64,000 nt of DNA from Nymphaea colorata (GCF_008831285.2 NC_045144.1:24939716-25003715), one strand, 5' to 3'. Counted from the stretch's first letter, positions 1-13,665 are shown. Notes: generated by a model from the sequence alone, not told the origin. A program made the numbers and translations.

Positions 1-2000
1 ATGCATTGAGTAGTTGTCAAAAAACCCAGCATACAGTGACATTGTTTTCATGATGAGGTCACTGGCACAATGCGATGACAGAGTTGAATGATCTCCTTTG
101 CAAGTAAAACGTTGCTCTGAACAGTGTTAATATGGAAACAAAAATTTGAAATGGAGAAACTTTTTTAAATCCACTAGTTTTTGCCGTGGCAAACATACAA
201 TTCCTAGAACCTGTCCCACGTTCCCTTTCACTAATGATTTTGGAGCAACAAAGAAATGGTTGGCAACTAGAGATATAAGGTGAGAGATAATGCGTTGTGT
301 ATGTCTAGGCATCACATTTATATACACTATTTCTATGATTTGCTAATAAATTTACAGGTTTCACGATTTTCACTATAGTGGAAAGAGCATCTAGTACTCT
401 TCCATCATTATCATTAGTTTCCTTCTTGTCTCGTCTTCAAATTTACACCTTTCTATTCCTGGAAAATGAGCTTTCAGTTCTTGGCATTTTCATATTACAA
501 AAGCTTCTATTACCATATTGGGAGATCTATTTAAGCTCATTCAAAGGATGTGATATTTCTTTACTTGTTGTAACAAGATTTTATCAACGGATATCTCCAT
601 CATTATCTTCTATCTATGATGACTACATAAACTTAACATGCTTTCCCAAGTCAAGCCAGGACATCCAAAATGAAGGCTGTACAATAATTTTACTCACTAA
701 AATTGGTGGTAGAAAAAGATTTAGCAAAGAACTTATATATATTGTTTCTACATTTTGCTAAAGAATTTGCATATTCATGAAAATTCAAAAGAGTTGGAAG
801 AGCTTCAATTGGTTCTAATTTATCATTAGTTTCTCCTCTTTTTCAGTTTCAAATCTATACCTTCCTTTTTCTGCAAAATGGTACCATAGAAGATTTTGCA
901 AAAGTCTTAATTTCAAAATTTGTTTCAATTTGTTGGAAAGATGTGATATCTTCTGTTCCCATTGAGGATGAATATTGCGAGCAGTCATAATGCGATTTTG
1001 CAAATTGAGATCTCCAACATTTTCTTATCTTGAAGAGCAGTATGAACTTGAATATAGTCATCGAAATCAACCCCGTGGCATCCATGATGAAGGTGGCGAT
1101 GAATTTGTCAGAGATTGTGGATCCAATTCATCATGCTGAATAATTAGATTCATTACCTACACTGTGCAAGTGAATTTGCTGATTCGAGAACTTTTTTAAA
1201 AGTGTTCTACCAAAAAAAAAAAAAAAAGATGTGCCATAGTAAGTGTTTGCTAGAAGGGTTCGTGTTGTCAGAGAATATCTGTACCAGTGAAAAATGAGGC
1301 GTTATTCCACCCTCAAAACGGAGCATCCCATTTTCCTTCATTTTCCCAAAACTCTTTCTCCACTCACCATTGACCAGGGACTCTTTCTCTCTTTGGATGC
1401 TCAGCAGTCCAATGCCCTGGAGCATGAAACAGGAAACCTTTTGCAGCATTGGGCTTTTCTTCATAAGGATGGTGCTCTTTTAATATTGAGACCAAAGGAA
1501 GTGCTAGATCTATTGAGTAAGTGGCTAGCTTTCAACCCGAAACTCTTGTTTTACCTCTTTTCTCGTTTGGATGTGCTTGCTTGCTGTTTATGCTGATCAA
1601 GAGAACCTTAAGCTTCCTGCCCTCAACTTCGGGTGAATAGGAAGGAATCCCAATACTTGAGTGAGGTTGACGACCCCTCTCATCCTTCTTTTCCCTAACG
1701 TTTAGAGCTACTTTGATACCTGACTAGTCTATAGTATACTCTTCAACCCATGTGTTGTAAACTATTCATAGAATAACACCCACAAGAGTTTAGTTACTGT
1801 TTGCATTCCAAAATTTTTACTGGTTTTGGAGTGCTCCAGAAAAATGAGGTTTTTTTTTTGAAAAAGGAAAGGATGAGACTCGCCCGTCGGTACGATGATC
1901 GACCATTCCCGGTGCCTTTACCGGTGGTAATCAACCCAAGGGCTATGTTTATCATTGATGCATTTCGTTTTAACTTAAACACCTTTTTGATTCTATATGC
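1..2000. other. No supportable gene; unassigned sequence
   Basis: Only short ORFs are present, the longest 127 codons at 378-761, and none shows a recognisable domain. The stretches near 378-520 and 820-950 resemble each other loosely, which suggests old duplicated or transposon-derived sequence whose coding sense may be the minus strand. Several stops interrupt every frame, so I do not call a gene. Confidence 0.5.
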
Positions 2001-2479
2001 AGTGTAGAAAATATTGAAAGTTTGAAGTTTCAAACTTTTGAAAAGGTTCTTGAAGAGTTGCTTGAAAATGTGAAATGTTTTGAAGAAAAAATGTAACTAG
2101 TAAATATAATGTGAAAAGCTTGTGAAATCATTTTGAAATCCCTTTACTGTTCTCTTAAGACTTTAAGTAGGTTTGAGATTTTGCTCTAATTCGGTTACCA
2201 CCTAGCTAGAGCTCTATCCCTTCTTGCTTAAGTTCTTTTGAAGGTGTAATTGTGATCATAAGTATAATAAAGTGGGTGAGAATGGAAAGATGCATTTATC
2301 CTATATGATTGAAAGAATGTAATACATTCCTACCACAACATTCATCTAAAGTCGTTCCTACCACAACATACATCTAAGATTTCGTTGTTATAATTATTAT
2401 ATATAAGAAGGAAAAGTTGTTGAAAAGGGATAGGGATTGTAGACCATCAAGCATGATTCCAATATTGGGTCATTACTTG

Positions 2480-4300
2480 GTTTGTGGTCTTAATGAAGTT
2501 GGTAAATAGAAAGTTCGTGAGAGGAGAATGTTAAAAAGAATACAAGAGATAAAACACTCTTATGAAAATAAAGAGAGAGATAGAAAAAGACATGCATATA
2601 TGTGTACATACTATCACATATACACATATATGAAAGCTCAAGAGAAAAAGATATATTGATTTGAAGAGAAAGAGAGATTTTAGAGGAAAAGAAGAGTATC
2701 ATACGTATATATGGGTATGAGACATTTTATAAGAGAAGATATTTGTCATGAAAAGAGGAATAAATATTTGAAAGAGAGGAAATGGAGCACATATACATAC
2801 GTATTCATGCACATATGAAAATTTATAAAATGGAAAGTGAAAGCATAGAGAGAGAAAGATGGGGGTCATCATGTTGGCATAGATGTATATAACATGTGTA
2901 TACATCCATACCTTCACAAGATTAGAAATCAAGGAACAACTTAAAATTACCAACTTCAACTTTAATGTGGGCCGGAAGGGAGCTTGGACTCATGCAAGAG
3001 TCTAAGCTAAGTCCCTAAGGCCATGTTAAAAGGTTCCTTTTGAAAATATTTTGGAAAATAAGCATAAAATGTTATTATTTAGTTTGTTGTAAGGGATATA
3101 TTTCTTCCACCGTTGGGTATGGAAGAAAACAAGCAACATAACGAGACAACATTCAAGGAAGGAAAGAAAAGAGTTCCCAAACCACACTCTCATTCCCACC
3201 ATACATTCACATATAAGTAGAAAACCAAGCCACTATGGATGGATAATATATAGACAACATTCAAGGAAGGAAAGAAAGAAAGAGGATGACGAAAAGTACA
3301 AGGTTCAATTAGGAGGGAGGACATAATGTAACTATGAAATGATATGTCACATCATCTTCTCATGTTCCTGGTGCACTTGAGTATAACCTCTTGACTCTAA
3401 AATAGAGATTGAGAGCTATCTCTTTTGGCTATGGGGAAATAAGAAATAGAGAAAAATAAGAGGAAGCAAAAGAACAACAAGAATGTATTCATGAAAATAA
3501 AGAACATGATTAAAATGAAAGATCATCTCATTTTTCCATGCTCTCGGTGCACTTGAGCATAACCTCTTGTCTGTAAAAAGAGATTGAGTGCTACCTCCTT
3601 TAGCCATGGGGAGATGAAAATGAGGAGAAAATGTAGAAAGAAAAACAATGCTATATTTAATAAAAGAGAGCATGATTCAATCACAAAATGAAATATTCTC
3701 TCATCTTTTCATTCTCCCAATGCACTTGAGCATAACATCTTGTCTGTAAAAAGCGATTGAATGTTATCTCCTTTGGCCATGAGAAGATGAAGATGAGAAA
3801 ATGAAGAACGAAAGACAATGCTATATTCAATAAAAGAGGAAACATGATTCAATCATGAAATAAAAGGTCCTCTCATCTTTTCATGCTCCCAACGGATTTG
3901 AGCATAGCCTCTTGTCTCTAAAAGAACATTGAGTGCTATCTTCTTTGGCTATGGGAAGAGGAGGAAGAGAGAAAATAAAATAACAAGAACAAGGCTATAT
4001 TAAAAAAATAAAATAACAACAAGAATATATTCATGAAGTGAAAGAACAACAACAATAAGAATATATTAAAGAACATGATTTAATCATAAAATAAAATATC
4101 ATCTCATCTTCTCATTGCTCCCGGTGCACTTGAGCATAGCCTCTTGTCTCTAGAAAGAGGTTGGGTGCTATCCCCTTTGGCCATAGGGAGATGAGGATGA
4201 GAAGAGAAAATGAAAGAGAAATGAGATGGATGATGGTTACATACCTCTAATGAGAAATGACCTAAGGAAGATGAACACCTTCACTTGAAGATTCCCTTTG
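2480..4300. repeat. Purine-rich region with about five imperfect ~172-bp tandem units
   Basis: The plus strand is strikingly rich in A and G from about 2.5 kb. Between about 3350 and 4200 a unit recurs about five times. Each copy carries a core near GTGCACTTGAGCATA, then CCTCTTGTCT, a purine stretch and a TTTGGCCATGGG-like block. Core positions are near 3371, 3547, 3719, 3891 and 4123, so spacing is about 172-176 bp with one longer step. No coding frame is conserved between units. This is a degenerate minisatellite-like array, possibly inside a long terminal repeat. Confidence 0.6.
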
Positions 4301-4529
4301 AGTGAAGCTCTAAGATGATGCCTCCAAGAGGGTTGTAACTTGCTCCAAGTTGGAGAGGAAAATGGAGAGTGGAAGAGAGAGATAAAGAGAGCTTAATAGA
4401 AACTCTAAGTCTTCAAGTGAGAATACACTAGAGTTTCTCCCAAGGACCAATCTTGCCCAAGAGGGGGATATTGGGGGGTATTTATAGAGGATTTTAGAGA
4501 CAAAACCCAAAATTTAAATTTTTTGACTC

Positions 4530-4740
4530 AAAAAGACTAAAATCACCCTCTAAAAGGAGGTTTTTGGTCAAAAGGAAGGAAAAATCGATCTTGTTTACCC
4601 AAAGAGACTAAAATCACCCCCTAAAAGGATGTTTTTGGTAAAAAAGATGGGCAAATTGGTCTTGTTTACCCAAAAAGACTAAAATCACACTCTAAAAGGA
4701 GATTTTTGGTCAAAAAGAGAGGCAAATCGGTCTTAAATGC
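4530..4740. repeat. Three tandem ~72-bp units
   Basis: The motif AAAGACTAAAATCACCC recurs at about 4530, 4600 and 4672. Each is followed by CTAAAAGGAG, TTTTTGGT and then ATCGGTCTTGTTTACC-like sequence. The units differ by a few substitutions, so the array is old. It adjoins a TTTGGATCTAA-rich stretch ending at about 4915. Confidence 0.7.
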
Positions 4741-4915
4741 TTGATTTGGATCTAAACTTGGGTTTTGGATATAATTTAGATCTAAAAGTTATATTTTGGT
4801 TTTCATTTGGATCTAAGAGTTGTATTTTGGATTTGAATCTTGTGCTTAAATTTGAGTTTCGCACTTGGATAAAACATCATAATCTTTTAGAAAAATTTGG
4901 GGTGATTACAGTTAC
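4741..4915. other. TTTGGATCTAA-rich stretch, possible LTR terminus
   Basis: Short T/G-rich sub-repeats around TTGGATCTAA and ATTTTGG fill this stretch, which ends in GGGGTGATTACA. Plant LTRs commonly end in ACA preceded by a similar block, so 2.5-4.9 kb could be part of a Ty3/gypsy LTR. I found no matching 5' LTR, primer-binding site or coding domain, so this remains a suggestion. Confidence 0.25.
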
Positions 4916-5466
4916 AATATACCAGTAGGCTGACCAGCTATGTTGGTGCCTTGAGCTTGGTTGTACCATTTTAAACTAAACAACAGACAAAAGTCATCAA
5001 TCCAGTCAAGGCCTTTTTCTGCATTAGTAAGAGCCCTTGGGCTCCGGCAATGTCAAATTGACATGCATCAGGCATCCATGAACAGACAAGGCCTTGAGGA
5101 AGATGGATGCCCGACGGTTATGGCTTTGACATTAGCGGAGGGCTCTTACCAATGCAGAAAAGGGCCCTAACCATTGATAGACACATGAAGCCTGCTGCTT
5201 TGACAAGTGAAAAAGATGGAAAGAATTGTTAGAAGAGATTTCACAGCCTACAAAGAATGAAAAGAAGTGAATAGAAGAATAATGATAATCTCTCATGCCA
5301 TAAATACATCTTTTTATGCAATAGAAGAAAAAAACTCTAAATTAACACTTGTAAGGGACATTAAAGTAAAGCCACGTACCATTCATGAGCAGATTATGCA
5401 ATTTGTCAATTTGTCAATCTATTGTTTTTTAGAGACATGGAGATAGTTCTGTTAGATTATACGAAT

Positions 5467-6321
5467 CTGGTTATAAGCATGGAAGCACTTAAAATTGTGT
5501 TTATAGATATGTGTTAGTCAATATTGAATGGATTATCTATGAACTTCGGCGGCAACATTTACTTGGGAGGAGCTGCAGCAACAGGAGCAACAGAAGAGAG
5601 TTGGATGGCTGCTGGCACAGAGTGGCATGGTGGGGCTGCCTGTTTTCATTTATTTCAAGTAGTTAACTGCAACAAACACAAACAGAAGGCATAACCACCT
5701 TAACCTACCAAAGAACTTTGCATGCCAAGCCTTCTTTCGTTTATGAGGGAACAAGGATGAAGAACAACGGGAGGTCTTCAACAATAGTGGTGGAAAGGGA
5801 AGGGGAGGCCTGTAGGTTCAAGGACATGACAAGAGATGCCAACATGGCTCTCCATTTTGGTTTTTTGTCAGAGAAGAAGAAAGGGAAATAATGCAAGAGT
5901 TGTTTGATTCATGAAAACTGTTCTAGACAGACTGTTAATGTCAAAGGAAAACGGACAGCCTCACCATGCCATTCTGTGCCAGCAACTCTAATAGCCATCT
6001 ACATCTCTTCTTCTGCTCCTGCGGCTGCTGCTACTCCGTAAATGCTGCCATGGGGGTTGAGAGATGATTGATTCGATGTTGTCTCACACATACTTATAAT
6101 CAGTGGTGCACCCACATGGTGACTGGCGTGGGCAACTGCCCATGCCAGGTTCACAAAGTTTATTTGTTTTTACATTAACAATTTGATATACTTTAGTGTT
6201 TATATATATAGGTGCCCCTAAAAGCATAAACCATATTAAATTAGTGCCCACACCAGTCAAAATTTCTGGCTCTGTTAGTGCTTATAACCACAATTACATG
6301 TGCTTCCATGCTTAAAATTAG
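5467..6321. repeat. Long inverted repeat (foldback or MULE-like)
   Basis: The left arm (about 5467-5660) is the imperfect reverse complement of the right arm (about 5942-6321, once the nested insertion at 6093-6288 is removed). Matching landmarks are ATAAGCATGGAAGCAC on the left against GTGCTTCCATGCTTA on the right, and GGCTGCTGGCACAGA against its complement near 5970. Arms of about 190 bp around a roughly 280-bp unpaired centre fit a foldback element or a non-autonomous Mutator-like element. No clear 9-bp target duplication is visible at the outer ends. Confidence 0.65.
6101..6280. mobile_element. hAT-type MITE (180 bp) with 8-bp target duplication
   Basis: The element starts CAGTGGTGCACCCA and ends TGGCTCTGTTAGTG, giving imperfect terminal inverted repeats of the CAGTGGCGGAGCCA type. 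It is flanked by CTTATAAT (6093-6100) and CTTATAAC (6281-6288), an 8-bp duplication with one mismatch, as expected for hAT insertion. It has no coding capacity. It interrupts the right arm of the long inverted repeat and has two similar-sized relatives at 58487-58665 and 62692-62875. Confidence 0.75.
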
Positions 6322-7059
6322 TATCAGGCCAAGATGAGACTTGTTGAAGTGCAGTTGGCCTCTCACTTTACAAGCTTACTCAAATTGGGAGATGTGGTGG
6401 CCTACAGTTATACATGAAACAATAAGTTTCCAATGATCGTGCATGTTGTTTAGTTTTTATATCTCCTCCAAACTCTTTTTACTATACTTGGTTATGATTT
6501 TCTATTTCAAGTTAGATGTATGCGAGCAACTTGAAGTTCACGATGCCTTTTAGTTATAATATTTGTGGATTTGAAGTTTAAATTGAATTGATTTAAAAGG
6601 AAATTAGGATGTGGTGGCTTCGATTAAATCACATAACAGGTGAGTTGGGAATGAAGCTGCTGAGATAATAAGTAGACTAAATAAGAAATAGCAAAAAGCA
6701 TAAGTAAAACCATTATACATAAATTTAATTCAAGTGTGTAACAAATTTTGGCTGAAGTTATAGTAGCAATAAGCCAAACACTCTAACTCAGACCACAACA
6801 AGTCAGGTTTGGGTCCAAGACCGGGTTTAGGTATTCAGGCATATCTAGGTTCAAGTATTTTTCTTGTCCCTCTCTTTACTTATTTCTTTGTTGCTTTTCC
6901 TATTTGCTTAGCACAGTTTTCTTTTTATTTTCTTGTGAGCTTAGGATTAGTTTTTCTTTCTGCTTAGTTTAGGATATATAGTTTACTCTTGTTTCTTCAT
7001 TCCTGGCCCTAGGCTAGTTTGCTAATTTCTTGTTCAGTTACGATAAAATTTAAATTATA

Positions 7060-7063
<4 letters not shown>

Positions 7064-7090
<27 letters not shown>
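7064..7090. repeat. (CT)n microsatellite
   Basis: An uninterrupted CT dinucleotide tract of about 27 bases in non-coding sequence. Confidence 0.95.
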
Positions 7091-8063
7091 AGAGTTTAAT
7101 TTGTTTCTTTATTTTAACAATTGCAGTTCCACTTATTTATTTTCAGCATGTGTATAGATTACCTTTTAGTTTTAATTGTTTGAATCTTTATACACGTATC
7201 AGCAATAAGGATGATTCAATGAACCATGGTCTATGCTTGTGCTTTTGTCACTAGTTTGAGCAAAAAGAACCCCAATTTCACTTAACCTCTAGTGGAACAC
7301 ACTTTAGAACTCATGTTTTTCAACATGATCTCAGAAATCCATATCCTTTTCAAAACTCTAGTTTCAAAAACCATACGAGTATGATCAAAGACAACTTAAC
7401 ACCTACAGAGCTCAATCTTAAACTTTGAATTTTACATGTTGGATCTCGATAGACTTGAGTTCAGTTATAGGAGAGAGTCCTATGAGACCCAGGTCGCTGC
7501 ACCAAGGCCAATTGAAAATTTGTTAATTATATATGTCATGCCCATTGTAGAAAAGAAATTGGCTCCGCCCCTCTAATATTGAACCTCATTCTAATGCAAA
7601 AATGAGGCTGGCATTAGAATTCACTTTCATGGTTCTCAAAACTCTAGAACTCTAAGCTTCAATCTCCATGGGTTTCCCGCCTCATCTTCCCTACTAGATC
7701 TCTTCAAAGAAATACTCATGTTTCCTGATTGGATTGGTCCCATGGTGGTATATCATATGTGCAGCTCTCTCACAGCTCAGACTCAGGTTCAGTCTTAAGT
7801 TTTTCCACAAATCAGTCGAGTTTTGCAAGGATCATGATCATCTGCACATACTTAGGAGAGAAAAAAAAAAGATCTCTTTATCCAACACTTGACACTTCCA
7901 AATTGCCCATGTTCTTCTAAACCTCCAGCTTGTGAAGGAAAAATGGCAAGATCTACTTGTAAGGCAAAGGGAACTCTTCAGATGCCGTGAATCTCCCCTT
8001 CACCTCCTACCCATCCAAAAAGTTGCGGTAAGGGCATGACTTCTGTGCATTGCCATTGCCTCC

Positions 8064-8066
<3 letters not shown>

Positions 8067-8099
<33 letters not shown>
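8067..8099. repeat. (AG)n microsatellite
   Basis: An uninterrupted AG dinucleotide tract of about 33 bases in non-coding sequence. Confidence 0.95.
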
Positions 8100-8101
<2 letters not shown>

Positions 8102-11100
8102 TAGAAATATTGTGAAGCAAAATCCAATAAAAGCACACAAACAATAGGAAATGAGGGCAATGTTGATGTAAATAGTAAGGAAAATGGTCTAATCAAACTC
8201 CTTGATATTTACCTAATGCCCCTCTCAGTAACTAAACACTTTTGAGTTGTTCACCCTTTGTTTAAATTTCCTTTTTCTTCTTTTTTTTTTTCCATCTAAA
8301 ATTACAAACTGAAACCTCGATCACCTTTTTCCAACAACCCTGCCTTCCTTGCTCACCTTCCCCCACAAGTTTGATGTTTCAGCAAACTTAGACTACTTTG
8401 GTGGAGGTTTTTTTTATGGGCATGGTGGGCAAGTAAGGAAAGGTTGCAGGAAAGAGGTGGCTGAGGCTTTCTTACTTTTAAATTTTACGACACAAGAATA
8501 AGAAGGGATTTAAACAGAGGGTGATCAACTCTGATATGTTTTATTGGAGAGAGGGGTGTTAGGTGGATATTGGGGAGTTTGATTATACCGTTTTTCTGAT
8601 TGTTTCTTTGGCATCAACATCACCATTTCATTTTGTATTATTTATTATTTGTTTTTTGTTTGTCAATATTTTTGGCTCCCTCTCTGTCTCCCGTCTCCCA
8701 ATCCACGGAGGTGTGATGTGCACATCATGCTTCGTGGCTATACCCCTCGGCCACTATCTCCATACCTTCATTTTTTTGTCTTGGGATTAAGTGCTTACTA
8801 TGAAGGCCAAGTGGACTGGTTCTTATCTACCCACCTTTCCTCTCATCTCTCTCTCTCCACCACCCTCTCAGTTCTCATTATTAATCTTTGGTGGAAGTCT
8901 TGGCGACGTGCGGGAGTCAGTAGTAGAAATCTACAACATTGTTTGGCTTTTCTTATGCCATTTGAAAAAAGGGATGGATTTTGTTGCACCCTTAGGTAAA
9001 CTATTTTTGGGTGGAAATGAAGAGCTGTTGGAGGGAAGATCACAACATCCAAAGAGTCTCCTTTGCCTTACAGGTAGATCTCACCTTTTTTCCTTCACAA
9101 TGTTGGGGACTTTTAGAAGAACATTGTCAATTTGGAAGAGTGTAGATAGTGGATGGAGAGATTTATCTTGTCCTTTTTGTCTCCTAAGTATGTACAAATG
9201 ATCATGCTTGTTGTAGAATGAGACCGGTTTTTTGGGAAAACTTAGATTGAGCCTAAGTGGAGCTGTTGGAGAGCTACACGTATGATATCCCACCACGTAA
9301 GGTAAGCGGTGCTCTTCTATTGGAACAAATGAAAACTTTTTTTTTGTGTGAAATAAAATTATTTTTTGTCCAATTTTTTTTTTCAAGATAAGAAGGAAAA
9401 TAAGCGTGGCAAACTAATTAGCTTCTATGCATTCCATTTGCAATGCCCGTTACAATATCATGGACATAAGGCTTGACCTTTTTTTGCCCATCCTTTGAAA
9501 GAGGCATAGTTGTAATCACCCCCTCCAATCTCTCCAATGGAGTATTAATGATGACAGTTTGCGATATGCATGGCACTCTCACTGCAGTGAATAACAGATG
9601 CAAGAGGCAATCAGTTATAATTAAGAACAATATTCCATTGAATTTTTTCTATGTTTCACCATTTTTCATAAAAATATAGGTTCCATTCATTTGGACTTCT
9701 GAGAAAATTAACTGAAAATATTTATGCATTTGGCTACCAATAAATTGGGGTTAATTAGAATAGAAAAGGTGAGTTCATGAACCCTCACTCTCTCATTTAT
9801 ATGCTTGGCTGATTGTATTTAAAATCAGTAACAAGCTAGTTAGTTATTCATCTTAAACCTTGTATTTTATTATTTTCCAACACCAACCATGTTTCACTTT
9901 ATGTTATCAAAACCCGTCCTTCAAAGGAGTGCAAGACAATTTTTTTTATATGAGCTCAAATAGTGACAAGACTCATTTCTCAAGAGTAAATAAAGGGAGG
10001 CATAGATATAGAAAATGCTAATGCAAGAGAGCTATTTCACGAGAAGTGTCTTGAAAAACGAAGAATTATTAGAAAATAACACTTTAACAAGAAAAAGGAT
10101 GCAAGTTATGTTCCATTGGAATAAGGTAGATAAATAGATTCTATCCAGCAATTAACTTTTCCATTGGCTTCAATTGTTATACAAATAGAAATAGCATTAT
10201 TTTACATATTCTTACCTACAAACTTTGCATCATTTGCTTATTCAAACCTACTTTGTAGTGCATGCATAATGATCATTAAACATCAGTAAAACTGCAGAGT
10301 TCACACCTTTGTTGCATGGTGCTCCTCATAAGGATCAGCCAAGTTTGGAGGAAGAAGTGGAAGTTAGAATGTCTTGGCTGCAAAGTGGCTTGAATTTAGT
10401 AGAGTAGTGAAATTGTTGACCGCTAGTGGCACTAAAACTAAAGTAGGAGGCTGACCCAAGCATATTTTATTCAAGGCTTTGGTTGAACCGTTGGAGAAGC
10501 TTGATGGTCATGATAAATAGGGTTTTGATGGTAGAGTAATATTCACTTTCTTTTAAATGAGAAGGAAGAAGAGACATAATTTATCCAATATGGGCAAAAG
10601 ATATTGCATAGCCCATAGTATTGTTTCATATCTTAAGATGTTTTTGAAACAAAATTAGGCTCATCTCTTTAACTCATGCAACAATTTGGTGCATGGAGTC
10701 CCAGTGGGGAAGTATATACCATTTAGTTGAATCCTAACTAGACAGAGAAATTGAAGAGAATAAAATTAAAAGCTTTGAAAGACAACCTGATTTATTTTTT
10801 TTCCATTTGAAGATGCATGGACTGCCCAGCCCTACATATTGAATACATATGTAGCACTTAGTGAGGATTTGCATGCATCCAAAAATTAGGCAGAGATATA
10901 CCTTAGCTTTTAATTTACACTACCAAAACAAATTTTCGCTCTTACTTTCTTCTATATAATGTGGACATAACAAAACAAATTTTTCCACTTTAGGTTCCTT
11001 CTTTGTGTGGTTATTTACAGTTTATAAATGACTACTAGTTATTGGCCCTACAAGTTAATTGTGCAGCTAATAATGTCCATTGGCCATTACCATTAGGGTT

Positions 11101-12421
11101 GAGCATCGGCCCGGGCCAGCTTGATTCAGAGTCAGACCCTGGATGGCCGAGCGCCATTTTGACAGCATAGGTCCCCACCTGACCATCAAGGATCAGGCCG
11201 CGTCTGGTAGACCCAAATCCAACTGAAGATCCACGTATAGTTAGTTTGACAATTCATGGACTTTTTTGTGGATTTTTTGCTACATTAGGGAAAAAGCATG
11301 TCAAATCATATTGGTGGATCACAAATATAAAGTAATCAAACACCATATAGCTTAATTTGGAATTTCAACACTATACTCTAAAAAGATTTGAAATTAATTA
11401 CAAATAATGTGGTCCATATTTTCAACACGAGTGTACCCTTGGCATTTATTGTAAAGATGCCTTCTTGCACTTATTATGAATTCATTTCTACTGCTACGAG
11501 TAAAGATATCCAATACAGTGATACACGTCATACCACATATGTTGAGATTTTGGGGCATTTAATAATCTTTGTAAAGAAATGGGCATTTTAAAATTTTGTC
11601 ATCTTCATTTTCCATCTTTTGTCCTTATAGGAGAGAACATATCCATTTGGCAGTTAAAGGGTATTCTAGTCATTTCAAGCTGCACTGCAAAAGCATATCA
11701 CACATAAGAGTGATGCACATAACCAACTTCTGTGGGCCATCTTCTAACATTTTATGCATGCAATATTGGCCAATAAAAAATTCACTGTATTAAGTTCGTT
11801 GCCTATATGGTATTATTGTTTTTACAGCCAACTAAACTGATTTAGCAAAAAAAAATCGACTGCCAAAAACGATTATTCTATTTGTAAAATTAGGCTTTTG
11901 ACATAAGAGAACCTAAGATGCAACTTACGACATGGATTTTATGTAATTAAGATCATAAACTTTATGGTATGTAATAAATTAGAAAACAACTAGTTAAATG
12001 ATGTGATATGGATTCATATACAATAAAAGTCCAACTAACGTGACAAAATGACAACAAACAACTCTAAACAACACAGCCAAACTCAAAAGTCTTCTTTTTT
12101 CTGGTCAAACCATGTCGCATCCAAATCTGCTCTTTAATCAGAATCCTAACCACTGCTCAATTAAATAAAAATATAATGATCTAGATTGCATTGTGCAATG
12201 CCAACAAGAGATCACAAGTCAGGTACTAATAGAAATTAGATGGCTATAACTAAATTGTGCAAACATTTCAAAGAATTGAGTAGGAACGGGAAGGGCATAG
12301 AACTAAGACATTCCTACAAATTCAGATAAAGGTATAAGCTCTTCACAATGTAAAGCTTCTTTTGATTAAATTGATTGTTATGCTTATGAATACTAAGTTG
12401 ATTGGCATAAAAGTAGGAGCT

Positions 12422-13665
12422 TCACAATGAACTTTCTTTACGCATAATGGGATTAGGATAAGAGTCCAACACCACCCTCCTCCTTAAGGTTACACAAATC
12501 TTTCCATGCAACCAGATGGATGGACTTGGTAGAGCTATTATGAGCCAAAGAAAGTGCGTCATTTTCCTTTCTAAAATGATCAAAGTTGTTTTCGGCATTC
12601 TAAACCTTTGCATCCAGTAGACACCCAAAGTCGCAAGGTTATATTGGACTGGGCTCAACACCCTGCAAAGGAAGAGGTTAGTTTGCCATGCACCATTTTC
12701 CTTTCAAGTCCACAGATAAGATCAGCACAGTGGTCCTGCTCCATTTAGCCTACAAATAGAGGCAGACCAAGATACTTCGAAGTAAGCTTATCAATTTTCC
12801 ATTCTAAGACAGAGGTCAACATTTGCTTTACTGTCACTTACTCCAAACATGAAGATAGAAATTTCCTCCCATTGATTTTAGCTCTGCACATTTTCCAACT
12901 AGCCAAGGAAGAGGCTGTCCCTATAGGGATTTGCAGTTGCTTTGCACAAAGCAAGACGTCGTCTGCTAAACACAAAAAAAAGTGTATGTTAGGCAAGAAT
13001 AGGGCATTTTGGAAGTCGTGGCCACCAATCCATAACTAATGTGAATAGGAAGGGGGAGTGAGGATCTCCTTGATGGAGGCCCTTCCTGCAGTCAAAAATT
13101 CTACTCTTCGCCATTAAAGATTGAGAAGGTCACCTCGATACACGTCATGATATGATCACCCATGTAGGGTGAAACCAAGCACTAGCATGCTATTTTGAGG
13201 AATTTTCAGGAAACTTAGTCATAGTCTTTGAATTGGTCCATCTTGAGCTTAATCACTCCACTCTTCATTTGTCAAGAAAATCAACCAAATCATTCACCAG
13301 GTCACTGATCATGAATTATTTCCCCTTAAGAATGCTCCTTCGTTAAGCTAGCATGCGGTTCATGATACTCTGCATACATTAACCATTACTTTAGAGATGA
13401 TTTTATAGAGGCTGTTACATAGTGCAATAAGGCGGAAATCCTCAATTTGAGACGCCCCTGAAACTTGGAAATGAGCATTAATTGTACAATTGATGCTTTG
13501 ACTATTTCCCATGTTGGAAAAAATACTATAGCTGGTGGATGTGCTAGTGGATGGTCAGCCACATGATTCAATAAAAATCATTTGCAAAGCCATCAGGACC
13601 TGTGGCGCTATCCTCATGTAGGACAACAACTGCCTGTTTGACTTCTTCAATGGTGATGGAGCAAG
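12422..13665 (-). mobile_element. Degenerate LINE (L1-type) reverse transcriptase fragment
   Basis: Read on the minus strand from about 13660, the sequence shows the ordered landmarks of a plant non-LTR reverse transcriptase, broken by stops and frameshifts. These are EEVKQAV...EDSATGPDGF (about 13586-13660), GVIKLKMDQFKDYD matching the K-D-x-x-K-A-Y-D block (about 13211-13263), GLHQGDPHSPFLFTLVMD (about 13025-13087), the catalytic ADDVLLCA motif (about 12935-12968), and the downstream VYWMQRFRMPKT...FLW block in the last open stretch (12422-12661). The endonuclease and the 3' RNase H or zinc-finger parts are not seen. It is a dead fragment. Confidence 0.88.

Larger units (their letters stand above)
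6322..12420. other. Six kilobases without a recognisable gene
   Basis: Apart from the two microsatellites I see only short, unsupported ORFs here. The longest are two overlapping frames at 8649-8999 and 8791-9201, both without family features. A GGCTCCGCCCCT end-like motif near 7560 suggests another decayed hAT-type repeat. A GC-richer patch near 11100-11220 (CATCGGCCCGGGCC) resembles other dispersed GC-rich repeat pieces in the window. Confidence 0.5.

Noticed and set aside
378-761. 127-codon ORF
   Set aside because: No domain is recognised, the composition is that of random AT-rich sequence, and a partial repeat nearby does not keep the frame.
8649-9201. Two overlapping ORFs of 116 and 136 codons
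   Set aside because: They overlap in different frames, have no recognisable motif and lie in AT-rich, repeat-laden sequence.
9418-9630. Minus-strand ORF containing RLEGVITTMPLSKDGQKKV
   Set aside because: It looks slightly protein-like, but I could not link it to a family or to neighbouring exons.
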